From positions 620,001 through 684,000 of the forward strand of contig NZ_CP028960.1 of the NCBI RefSeq assembly GCF_003071365.1: a DNA stretch of 64,000 nt. Reading direction: 5' to 3'. The position numbers were made by a program, and so were the translations under genes. This DNA comes from Methyloceanibacter sp. wino2 (lineage in GTDB: Bacteria; Pseudomonadota; Alphaproteobacteria; Rhizobiales; Methyloligellaceae). The notes under the pieces are model-generated. The model was not told the DNA's origin. It did not search any database and worked only from the letters and a program-made list of their open reading frames with translations. Numbering within the stretch: the first letter of the stretch is position 1; each line of letters starts with the position of its first letter. Shown here one piece after another: positions 18,470 through 26,016 of this stretch.

Positions 18470-20386
18470 TTAGTCGTAGATGCGGAAGACGTTCAGGGTG
18501 CCACCCTGCGGGACATGCTGCAGGCCAGCGGCCTTGGTCATGGCCGTCGCACCGATGGCGCCGAACTTATCGCTCAGGTCCAGACCAGCGGTGACCGGAA
18601 GACCGATCCAGCCGCCAATGCCGGAGTACACGCCGACGTACTGCTTGCCGCCGGTCTTGAACGTGATCGGGTTACCGATGATGCCCGAGCCCAACTTGCG
18701 GCTCCACAGGATCTTACCGGTCTCCCGGTCGACCGCGCGGAAATCACCGCCCAGCGAACCGTAGAACATCAGACCACCGTCGGTGTTCATGGTGCCGCTC
18801 CAGTTCGGATACGGATCCGGGATCTCCCAGAGCGTCTTACCCGTCAGGACGTCGTACTTCTTGATCTTGCCGGTCACGCCCTGCTTCTCAGGATACATGT
18901 ACACGTTCGCGAACACGTAGACCGTGCCCTGGTTCGTGTGCGTGCGCTCCTGGGGCTCCAGCTCCATGCACCAGTTGTTGGTGGGCACATAGAACAGGTT
19001 CGGCTCCTTCGGATCGACCGAAGCGGGCTGCTGGTCCTTGCCACCCATCGCGGACGGGCAGGCAGAGACGTTGCGGCCAACCTCGAGCGGCGAATGATCG
19101 CGCACCTTGATCGGACGGCCCGTCTTGAGATCGATCTTCTCGGCCCAGTCCGTCGTCACGTATTTCGTGGCGCGCAGAACGGTACCGTCGGCAGCATCCC
19201 AGACATAGGCGAAGCCGTTGCGGTCGAAGTGGGAGAGAACCTTCCGCTTCTTACCGTCGACTTCCATCTCCGTGATGATGTTCTCGTTGATGCCGTCATA
19301 GTCCCACTGGTCAAACGGCGTGATCTGGTAGACCCAGACAGCCTCACCAGTCTCGATCTTCCGAGCGAACATGCTGAGGGTCCACTTGTTGTCGAAGCGA
19401 CCCACCTGCCCGTCGAGTGAAGGATCGACTGCGTTGCACTCCTCGTGGGTCTTGTCGGGGCAGCGATATTGCGGGCTCCACAGACCTGGGTTGGCGGTCG
19501 AGTAGTAGACCAGCTTGGTGTCCGGATCGTAGGAGTACCAACCCCACGCCGTGCCGCCACCGATCTTCCAATCCTCACCGGGGAAGGTCTTGATACCAAG
19601 ATCCTGTCCGGCCGTGCCGTAATGCGGGTTGGCCTTGTTGGTCTCGGGCGTCAGGCAGACGTCTTTGTCCGAACCCGTGGTGTGACACACCCAAGCCTCG
19701 GAACCGTCCGCCAGGTTGAAGGCGCCGACGCGGCCGCGAGCGGCGAACTCACTACCACCGAAACCGATGAACACTTTGTTGTCGGCGATCAACGGAGCCG
19801 GCGTGATGGTCTCACCCTTCTCGGGATAGGCCCATTTCACAACCCAGACTTCCTTGCCGGTCTGGCCGTCGAGCGCGATCAAGAAGCCGTCGAGCGTGCC
19901 GAACACGAACTTGCCGTCCGCATAGGAACCGCCGCGGTTGACGGTGTCGCAGCAAGCGCGCGGCACAGCCGACTCGTCGCGGTCGGTCTTTTTCACATAC
20001 GACCAAACCTGCTTCGGATTGTCGGGATCCGAAAGATCCAGACCCTGAACCACGTTACAATTGGCCATGGACGGGCAACCCGAAATCATGAACAGCATGG
20101 TCTTGCCACCCACGTCCTTGATCACAAGCGGCTGACCTTCGTGACCGCGAAGGGCGTTCGTGCCCTGCATCCACGCCATCTGCAGCTTGTTCACATTATC
20201 CGTCGTAATGTCGGACAGGTTGCTGTGACGCGTCAGAGCAAAGTCACGACCAGGGGCGGGCCACTGGTCGGGATCAGCCATACGCTTCAGCTGTTCCTCG
20301 TCGGTATTCATGGCCGACGCCTGACCAGCGAGCCCCATCGTCACTGCGACGACGGTGCCGGTCAGGACACCTAACTTGAGTTTCAT
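18470..20386 (-). CDS. xoxF: Lanthanide-type PQQ methanol dehydrogenase XoxF, copy 2
   Basis: 638 residues, by eye roughly nine-tenths identical to copy 1 over most of the length, so a tandem duplication. It carries the same key residues: CC 145-146, E213 (SEFAARG), N299, catalytic D362 and lanthanide-type D364. Two differences stand out. Copy 2 has nine extra residues around AVDPSLDGQVGRFDNKW (about 319-331), in the loop before the catalytic strand, and it has Ala instead of Gly just before the metal ligand Asn (STAN against STGN). The leader bases are identical to copy 1. It has its own terminator and about 430 bases of upstream noncoding sequence. Confidence 0.95.
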   Translation of the reverse strand: MKLKLGVLTGTVVAVTMGLAGQASAMNTDEEQLKRMADPDQWPAPGRDFALTRHSNLSDITTDNVNKLQMAWMQGTNALRGHEGQPLVIKDVGGKTMLFMISGCPSMANCNVVQGLDLSDPDNPKQVWSYVKKTDRDESAVPRACCDTVNRGGSYADGKFVFGTLDGFLIALDGQTGKEVWVVKWAYPEKGETITPAPLIADNKVFIGFGGSEFAARGRVGAFNLADGSEAWVCHTTGSDKDVCLTPETNKANPHYGTAGQDLGIKTFPGEDWKIGGGTAWGWYSYDPDTKLVYYSTANPGLWSPQYRCPDKTHEECNAVDPSLDGQVGRFDNKWTLSMFARKIETGEAVWVYQITPFDQWDYDGINENIITEMEVDGKKRKVLSHFDRNGFAYVWDAADGTVLRATKYVTTDWAEKIDLKTGRPIKVRDHSPLEVGRNVSACPSAMGGKDQQPASVDPKEPNLFYVPTNNWCMELEPQERTHTNQGTVYVFANVYMYPEKQGVTGKIKKYDVLTGKTLWEIPDPYPNWSGTMNTDGGLMFYGSLGGDFRAVDRETGKILWSRKLGSGIIGNPITFKTGGKQYVGVYSGIGGWIGLPVTAGLDLSDKFGAIGATAMTKAAGLQHVPQGGTLNVFRIYD

Positions 20387-20816
20387 ATCTTTCTCCTCTC
20401 CCTAGCTACTCGGCCGCAAGAGACCAAGCATCCACTTGCCGGAGACCGACACGCGTTGGCTGGTTGTGTCCCAGCCGTGGTCGTTCGTTCTCCGACCTTG
20501 GTTCGGAATGCCAGTGATGCGAATCGGAGTGGGCTGCGCGGGATGACTGGCAATTGCCAATCGCAGCGATCTCACTTGTCATCGTGCGGCATTCGCGACT
20601 TCCAAGTTAGCGCAGAATGCCGAGACGACTTTCACCATAGTAGTTGGAAGATAGCATCCCGCAGGTTGCCACTTTGCACCCGCAGTCTTGCCAATCGAGT
20701 CATTCGAGAGACTTCGATATTCTATGCGTTGCGCCGAATCCTAGCACAGACCTTCCAGTATGCTTGCTGACTAGACTCGCGGCGGCCGCGTAACGGCCGG
20801 CGAACTTATGGCAATG
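20387..20816 (-). promoter_or_regulatory. Intergenic region upstream of xoxF copy 2
   Basis: It contains the 25-base leader shared with copy 1 (20387-20411), and a perfect 12-base palindrome TGGCAATTGCCA at 20548-20559 about 165 bases upstream of the start, a candidate operator. At the far end a CGGCCG hairpin (20783-20788 with 20794-20799) may end the response regulator transcript, though no U-run follows. Confidence 0.45.
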
Positions 20817-21467
20817 CTACCGCTGCATTTTACTGTTGGCGGCTGGAAGATGCTGAATGGCGATTCGCATGAGTTCCGGCAACGTCCGCACACCAAGCTT
20901 TGCCTTCAACTGCGTGCAGGTGTTGGCCACGGTCTTGTAGCTCACGTGCAGATGCTCGGCGATGACTCCGTACGGCTTCCCTTCCGCCACGAGGGCAAGG
21001 GTCTGCAGTTCGCGAACCGTCATGCGGCGTAGCGGATTGGTCGTACCGCGCGCTTCCATGAAGGCAACCTCCGACGCGAGGTCGTGGCTGAGATAGGGCC
21101 TGTTCTCCCGGACGCGCTGAAACGCCGTTTGAACTTCCTCGGGCGGCGTATCCTTGAGGACGTAACCCGTGGCCCCGACCTCGAGCGCACGCGACACGAT
21201 CACCGGATCGGAATGCATCGTGAAAACCAGGATGGGTGTGTTCGGATCGTGCAGCCGCAGGCGACGGATAAACGACAGGCCGCCGAGCGACCCGCTATGC
21301 ATGGCAAGGTCGACAATGATCACGTCGGGCTTCTGCATTCTGTAGGCACGGAAACCGTCGGCCAAACTCTGTGCCTGATGCACTTCTTTTACGCCGACAT
21401 CCTCCAGTAACTGCCGGGTTCCCTGCAAAACGATCGGATGATCGTCGATGACGAGGACTCTAGTCAT
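20817..21467 (-). CDS. NarL/FixJ-type response regulator (MoxX-like)
   Basis: 216 residues: receiver domain with D8/D9 and phosphoacceptor D53 (VIIVDLAMH), switch Lys in YVLKD, then a LuxR-type helix-turn-helix (about 148-200, MTVRELQTLALVAEGKPYGV). It overlaps the kinase gene by ATGA. The pair sits just upstream of xoxF copy 2. It resembles the MoxYX and FlhSR systems that control methanol oxidation in Paracoccus, and xoxF control is inferred from position and type. Confidence 0.88.
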   Translation of the reverse strand: MTRVLVIDDHPIVLQGTRQLLEDVGVKEVHQAQSLADGFRAYRMQKPDVIIVDLAMHSGSLGGLSFIRRLRLHDPNTPILVFTMHSDPVIVSRALEVGATGYVLKDTPPEEVQTAFQRVRENRPYLSHDLASEVAFMEARGTTNPLRRMTVRELQTLALVAEGKPYGVIAEHLHVSYKTVANTCTQLKAKLGVRTLPELMRIAIQHLPAANSKMQR

Positions 21468-22900
21468 GATAGCTCCCTGACCGATTCTCGCGCCCGAACG
21501 GGCGCCGTAGATTCATTTTTTTTCTGCTTGATTGGAATTTCGACGCGAACGGTGGTGCCCTTGGATGGGACACCCTCGATCACGCAGGTACCGCCGACCG
21601 ATCTGACGCGCTCCGTCATGGTCGTAAGTCCGAAACCTTTGGCTTTGTCTGGCTCCATGCCTTTGCCGTCGTCCGCGATCGTCAGACGGACCGCTTCGTA
21701 ATCGCCGGCGCCGTTCGCGAGCTGCATCTGGTCCAGATCCACATCGATGTTTCCTGCATGCCCGTGGCGGATCGCATTGGTGATCGCCTCCTGAACGCAG
21801 CGATAAATCGCAAGATCGACAGACTCCCCGTAGGATTTCGCGACCGATCCGACGGCCGTATGAATCTGCGTATCGGGGTGTTGGCTTTGAAGACCAGCGG
21901 TGAGCTCGACGATCAGGTCCGCCAGCTTGACCTGGCCGAGCGGGCCCGGCCGCAGCTTCTTGAGAAGCCCCCGGTTCATGACCTTCAACCGTTCCGCAAT
22001 CGAGAGGATCTCACCGGCGCGGCTGGAAATCCTCGTCGCCCGTTCCCCGTCCAAATGCCCTGCCGTGGTTTGGATCGACGACGCGTTCGCGGCAATGCCG
22101 AACAGACAGGCGCCCGCCTCGTCGTGGAGTTCGTTGGCGATTTCGCGGCGCTCGGCTTCCTGAACGTTGATTAGCTGCTGGTAGAGGCTCTCGTTCTCCT
22201 TGCGTGCCACGTCCAGCGCGCTTGCCAGCATGTTGAACCGATCCGTGATGACGGCCACTTCCTTGACCTTCGCACTCGGCAACCTGGCCCAATACTCACC
22301 ACCCTCCAGCTGGTGCATGCCTCGAGATAGGCTCGCAAGCGGATTGAGCACCCGCCCGAGCACAATGTAGAGCACCACCAAGACAATGGCGTTGATGGCG
22401 CCCCAGATCAGCGCAAGCGAGAGAAAGTCCTGCCAGGCCTCCGAGATTTCGTCGGACGGCTCTCCGAGAATGATCACAGGATGCGAACCGTCCGGGAGAA
22501 GGCGCACCTTCCTTTGGGCGATCTCGGGATGGACCAGGGAAACGAACCAGCCGGGAGCATGGGATCCCTTGACCCCGGCGGCGGCGCCCTTGGGCGAAAT
22601 GATGGCCAGCTGGCCGGAGTCGCTCAAGAACATGATGCGGACGTGCCGCAGATGTCTCAGCAGGGGCGGCAGTTCCTCGTCGAGGTCATCCAGCTTGCCT
22701 TGCCGGGAGAGATCCCTGAGCGTCACGTCGACGAAGCGTTCGGCGACTTCGAGCGACGACTCCATCTCGGCCTTGGTCGCCGTGCGCGTGTTGAGAATCG
22801 CAACGACGCCGGCCAACAAGGCGGCAAAGAGATTGATCGCCGCCACGACCACAATAAGTTGGGTGCGAACTGGCTGATCATACCAGAGCTTTTGCAGCAC
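21464..22900 (-). CDS. Membrane sensor histidine kinase (NarX/MoxY-like)
   Basis: 478 residues. Transmembrane segments are at about 13-36 and 160-182, flanking a periplasmic sensor region of roughly 120 residues. Then come HAMP, a HisKA_3 box with H259 (ANELHDEAGACLFGI), and an HATPase domain with N-box (CVQEAITNAIRHG) and DDGKGM / KGFGLTTM. The kinase comes first in the operon and couples to the regulator by a 4-base overlap. The sensed signal is not evident. The upstream region carries a motif shared with xoxF copy 1, suggesting common or autogenous control. Confidence 0.9.
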   Translation of the reverse strand: MLQKLWYDQPVRTQLIVVVAAINLFAALLAGVVAILNTRTATKAEMESSLEVAERFVDVTLRDLSRQGKLDDLDEELPPLLRHLRHVRIMFLSDSGQLAIISPKGAAAGVKGSHAPGWFVSLVHPEIAQRKVRLLPDGSHPVIILGEPSDEISEAWQDFLSLALIWGAINAIVLVVLYIVLGRVLNPLASLSRGMHQLEGGEYWARLPSAKVKEVAVITDRFNMLASALDVARKENESLYQQLINVQEAERREIANELHDEAGACLFGIAANASSIQTTAGHLDGERATRISSRAGEILSIAERLKVMNRGLLKKLRPGPLGQVKLADLIVELTAGLQSQHPDTQIHTAVGSVAKSYGESVDLAIYRCVQEAITNAIRHGHAGNIDVDLDQMQLANGAGDYEAVRLTIADDGKGMEPDKAKGFGLTTMTERVRSVGGTCVIEGVPSKGTTVRVEIPIKQKKNESTAPVRARESVRELS

Positions 22901-23070
22901 TTTCAGTATGTCTCCACAGTGCAGCGGACCAAGACAAGCAATGAACCCTCGCGGCTTGTCATCGGCCTTACCTATGCAAGTACCCGGGTGCGCCTATCAT
23001 CAGCCTCAAGCGCGCTACGTAACGCATTGGAATCGCACGGGTAGGCCCTACGCAGTCCACGCCCGAAGTG

Positions 23071-23109
23071 GCCAAATAGCAATGCCACTCGTGGTAATAG
23101 CATTGCAAG
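23071..23109 (-). promoter_or_regulatory. Candidate regulator site upstream of the sensor kinase
   Basis: GCCAAATAGCAATGCCA (23071-23087) matches, with one gap and one substitution, the sequence at 18087-18103 upstream of xoxF copy 1. CATTGCAAG (23101-23109) also recurs at 18101-18109. Within the site GCAATGC and GCATTGC form an inverted repeat around CCACTCGTGG. It lies about 170-210 bases before the kinase start. Confidence 0.45.
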
Positions 23110-23258
23110 ATGTTCCCGACCAAGACTGGGAAAACCGGGACATAGCCGGAGGTCGTCTACATACCCCTCCAATTGGGCGATTTTGCCGGGGCAGGCCTCC
23201 CCGCGATCGCTATAGACCCTGACCATCGCCTTTTTGCCGCCGCTTCGATTTGCGACAC

Positions 23259-23283
23259 GGAACCTCCGTGCCGTTCGGCCGTT
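23259..23283 (+). promoter_or_regulatory. EcfG-type general stress promoter candidate
   Basis: GGAAC at 23259-23263 and CGTT at 23280-23283 are separated by 16 bases. This fits the alphaproteobacterial EcfG (general stress sigma factor) consensus GGAAC-N16/17-CGTT. It points toward the repetitive secreted protein gene starting at 23438, leaving a leader of roughly 150 bases. Confidence 0.55.
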
Positions 23284-23437
23284 TTCCCCGCACCTGCCCG
23301 CGACATTTTCGACAGGGCATGCCGAGGCATTTGTCCTTTCACGCCATACCGCTGGAAAGGTCGAGAGCCGCTCCCATATGGGGGTGGCGATGTTGAATTT
23401 GGCCCGTTCGGGGGCCTACCTTAAGGAGACCAAGCTC

Positions 23438-23854
23438 ATGACATTCACCAAGATTGCAGGCACCACGACGGCTTTCATGCTGCTTCTCGGGGTTGCCGCC
23501 GCGCAGGCCGGCGACGTCAAGGACGGCGCGGAGGCCATGACCGACGGCGCAGCCAAAGGCACTGTCGGCGCCGCCAAAGGGGCCGGTGAAGGCGCGGTCG
23601 ATGCGGGCAAGAGCGCCGTCGAAGGTGTCGGCGGCATGGCCAAGGGCGCTGCCGAAATGACCAAGAATCCGGTCAAGGGCGCTGGCGACGTCGGTAAGAG
23701 CGCCGTGGGCGGCACGGTCGGCGTCGCGAAGGGCGTCGGCGAAGGCGCCGTCAAAGCCGGCAAGAACGTTGTCGGCGGCGCCGCGGGCGTTGTGGGCGGC
23801 GCAGCCAAGATGACCAAGGGCGCGGTCGAAGGCGTTGTCGGCGGCGGCAACTAG
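23438..23854 (+). CDS. Secreted Gly/Ala/Lys repeat protein, LEA-like
   Basis: 138 residues from ATG 23438, with AAGGAG 9 bases upstream; longer frames start before the ribosome site. A signal peptide (MTFTKIAGTTTAFMLLLGVA, ending AQAG) is followed by degenerate 11-13 residue units of the type GAAKGAGEGAVDAGKSAVEG that fill the whole mature protein. Such small-residue amphipathic repeats resemble LEA and apolipoprotein-like helices that protect membranes or proteins under stress. I know no specific family name. A stress-type promoter precedes it and a second, related gene follows at 24026. Confidence 0.8.
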   Translation: MTFTKIAGTTTAFMLLLGVAAAQAGDVKDGAEAMTDGAAKGTVGAAKGAGEGAVDAGKSAVEGVGGMAKGAAEMTKNPVKGAGDVGKSAVGGTVGVAKGVGEGAVKAGKNVVGGAAGVVGGAAKMTKGAVEGVVGGGN

Positions 23855-23882
23855 ACCGTCGATTATCTTTGCAATGCACAAT

Positions 23883-23915
23883 CGGGGTGTGTGATGGGGT
23901 CCATCGCACACCCCG
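23883..23915 (+). terminator. Long hairpin after the first repeat protein gene
   Basis: CGGGGTGTG (23883-23891) pairs with CACACCCCG (23907-23915), and the stem continues inside as GATG/CATC around loop GGGTC. It lies 28 bases after the stop. No U-run follows, so it could be an RNA-stabilising end rather than an intrinsic terminator. Confidence 0.5.
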
Positions 23916-23968
23916 GTCGATTCGACCTATCGGGATTGCCGTCACACACGGCGGCAAGGGACTACGAA

Positions 23969-24010
23969 ACTTCAAGACTACAGAACTTCAAGACTTCGGG
24001 ACTTCAAGAC
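23969..24010 (+). repeat. Three 16-base-period direct repeats before the second repeat protein gene
   Basis: ACTTCAAGAC occurs at 23969, 23985 and 24001, an exact 16-base period, ending just before the ribosome site AGGGAGA of the gene at 24026. It could be a small-RNA or protein target in the leader, or simply replication slippage. Confidence 0.75.
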
Positions 24011-24025
24011 AGGGAGACGAAACCA

Positions 24026-24508
24026 ATGACGATCACCCAAAAGGCTTGCGTCGCGCTTGCGCTGACGATTGGCCTCGGCCTCGGAACGGCGCACGCCGAA
24101 GAGAGCTGGCTGGACACCATCAAGGGTGCCCTCGGACTCTCCGAAGACGCTGCCGATAAGGCAGCGGATAGCGCCGAAGGCGCCGCCGACACGGCCGGCA
24201 AGGCCACGGAGAACGCCGTGGAAGGTGCAACCGGCGCCGCGGAGAATGCCGCTTCAGGCGCGGCCAGCATGACTGAAAGCGCCGTCGAGGGTGCGGCCGA
24301 CATGGCCAAGGACGCCGGTCGCGGCGCGGTCGACATGGGCAAGGAAATGTCCAAAGACGCCATGGGCATGGGCGAAGCCGCCGGCGGCATGATGGATAGC
24401 GCCGTCGAAGGCGCTGCCGGCATGGCGAAGGAAGGCTCCGATGCCGCGGTCGATATGGGCAAGGAAGTGACCAAGGACGCGATGGGCATGGGCGAGAGCG
24501 CTCAATAG
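24026..24508 (+). CDS. Secreted Ala-rich helical repeat protein, LEA-like, second gene
   Basis: 160 residues from ATG 24026 (AGGGAGA upstream). After a signal peptide (ends AHAEE) comes SWLDTIKGALGLSEDAADKA, then repeats with a roughly 11-residue rhythm: SAEGAADTAGKATENAVEGA early, and two long copies of a module ending SKDAMGMGEAAG / TKDAMGMGESAQ. It is rich in Ala, Gly, Asp, Glu and Met with no Cys or aromatics after the N-terminus, so probably extended amphipathic helix. It shares composition and design with the gene at 23438, and ends in a strong terminator. No precise function is claimed. Confidence 0.8.
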   Translation: MTITQKACVALALTIGLGLGTAHAEESWLDTIKGALGLSEDAADKAADSAEGAADTAGKATENAVEGATGAAENAASGAASMTESAVEGAADMAKDAGRGAVDMGKEMSKDAMGMGEAAGGMMDSAVEGAAGMAKEGSDAAVDMGKEVTKDAMGMGESAQ

Positions 24509-24540
24509 GCTTCCATCGCCGTTCGCTCTCAGAACGATAT

Positions 24541-24574
24541 GGGGCGCGACGCCGGAAGGCCCGCGCCCCTTTTT
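24541..24574 (+). terminator. Intrinsic terminator of the second repeat protein gene
   Basis: GGGGCGCG (24541-24548) pairs with CGCGCCCC (24562-24569), with an inner GCC-GGAA-GGC hairpin, followed directly by TTTTT (24570-24574). It lies 32 bases past the stop. Confidence 0.92.
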
Positions 24575-24644
24575 GCGCGTCAGTTTCTACGCGTCCGTCA
24601 TGTGCCTTCCGCGCCTACGCCGGACAGGCTGGAGCGCGGCACGT

Positions 24645-25472
24645 CTAATGGCTCATCAAGACGGCAACGTCGGTGTTGCGCAGCACGTGATCGGTCGCAC
24701 CGCCGAACACCCATTCCTGCCAGCGCCAGCGGCCATATCCGCCCATGACGAGCAGAACGCCTGAACCCGCCTCCTCGAGGATGGCATCGCCGACGTCCCG
24801 TGCGCCCAGAGGGGCCGACGTCAACTCGACCGGCAGGCATGCCGCTTTCAGATAGTTGGCCATCGCCGTGGCCGTCTCGTCTTCGGGTTCGCCATCGGGA
24901 ACAAGACTGATCAGCCGGACCCGCCGCGCTCCTTCGAGAAACGGCGCGGCCGCGGCAACGGCGCGGGCGGATTCGACCGAATCCTTCCAAGCAATGACGA
25001 CCGTCTCGCCGATATGGTCGCTCGCTTCGTCCGGCACGAACAGCGCCGGGCGCCCCGATGAGAACAGCGCGGCATCCCGGGCTTCCCCGAACATCTCGTC
25101 GTCGGCCGCCGAGACGGTCGGCAACACGCTGAAGTCCGCGGTCTTCGCCCGCTGTGCAATCGCCGGCCCCACGAGGCCTTCGACGGTAAGCAATTGCGAT
25201 TCGACGTCGTCCCACTTGGCCGCAGCCTTTTCGAACCAGGCCACCGCCTGCTTTTCCTCGTACTCGACCTGCTTCCGGGACACGTCCAGATAGGCTTCGA
25301 AGTAGACGGGGCTGAGCTCCGTCGCATAGGGCAAGCGTTGGGACGGCGGCGGACAGGGATGCAAGACCTCAAGCTCGGCCTCGAAACGCCGCGCAAGCCC
25401 GAAAGCCACGTCGGAACAGGTGGCCGTCGTTCCTTTCGAATTGATGGGAAGTAGCACTCGTGTGGGCTTCAT
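24645..25472 (-). CDS. Universal stress protein, tandem UspA-type
   Basis: 275 residues, twice the length of a single Usp domain. The N-terminal half begins MKPTRVLLPINSKGTTATCS with a degenerate nucleotide site. The C-terminal half has VVIAWKDSVESARAVAAA and ends in VMGGYGRWRWQEWVFGGATDHVL, matching the Usp ATP-binding G-x2-G-x9-G region and the ETDHVLR-type tail. Cytoplasmic stress protein of unspecified partner. It lies between the repeat proteins and the hibernation factor in the stress-flavoured block. Confidence 0.88.
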   Translation of the reverse strand: MKPTRVLLPINSKGTTATCSDVAFGLARRFEAELEVLHPCPPPSQRLPYATELSPVYFEAYLDVSRKQVEYEEKQAVAWFEKAAAKWDDVESQLLTVEGLVGPAIAQRAKTADFSVLPTVSAADDEMFGEARDAALFSSGRPALFVPDEASDHIGETVVIAWKDSVESARAVAAAAPFLEGARRVRLISLVPDGEPEDETATAMANYLKAACLPVELTSAPLGARDVGDAILEEAGSGVLLVMGGYGRWRWQEWVFGGATDHVLRNTDVAVLMSH

Positions 25473-25634
25473 GACGGACCTCGAAATACTCCGTTCGGCT
25501 AGTTGTACACGCTGTCCGCCGCACCGTATCGGCGCTTTGACTCAACGCAAACAAGACGCTCGCCTTTTCTCCACATTTGGGAGCAAAATAGTGGGTATCG
25601 TTTGCAGAATTGAGACGCAGTATGGAGGCGCTTT

Positions 25635-26011
25635 ATGGAATTTCCCTTGGATATCAGCTTCCGCAACATGGATCCTCTGAGGCAGTCGAAACGCGAATCC
25701 GCGAAAAGGCCGCCAAGCTCGGCCGGCTCTACAATCGTATCATAGGCTGCACGGTCGTCGTCGAAGCCCCTCACCGACATCACCACAAGGGAAAGCTCTA
25801 CAGCGTTCACATCGACATCAGCGTCCCCGGCAAGGACCTTGTCGTGGACCGGGCGAAACCGCTCGACCATGCCCACGAGGATGTCTATCTCGCGGTTCGC
25901 GATGCGTTCAACGCCGCGGAACGCCAGCTCGAAGACCATGCGCGCCGGATGCGCGGTGATGTGAAGAATCACCCGGCCGCCCGCGACAGCGCCGTTCCGC
26001 CTGCGGAGTAG
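25635..26011 (+). CDS. Ribosome hibernation factor, HPF/RaiA family (apparent frameshift)
   Basis: Binds the small ribosomal subunit and inactivates ribosomes in stationary phase. The ATG at 25635 has GGAGG at 25624-25628 and opens MEFPLDISFRNMDP, the typical family N-terminus. The frame then breaks at CC 25674-25675; restoring one C gives MDPSEAVETRIREKAAKLGR and continues to 26011, about 125 residues. Family marks are the basic HRHHHKGKLYSVHIDI segment and the HAHEDVYLAVRDAFNAAERQ helix. It is a short form with no C-terminal dimerisation domain. Starting instead at 25622 in the second frame would give a wrong N-terminus. Confidence 0.87.
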
Positions 26012-26016
26012 TCCGC

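Noticed and set aside
17838-18473. Several plus-strand open frames between the two xoxF genes
   Set aside because: They overlap one another, lack ribosome sites, and have Arg/Ser/Pro-biased composition typical of out-of-frame high-GC sequence.
15865-20386. Calcium-type MxaF methanol dehydrogenase
   Set aside because: Both proteins have Asp two residues after the catalytic Asp (WDYDG), the lanthanide XoxF mark, and no mxaI or mxaRSACKL genes are present.
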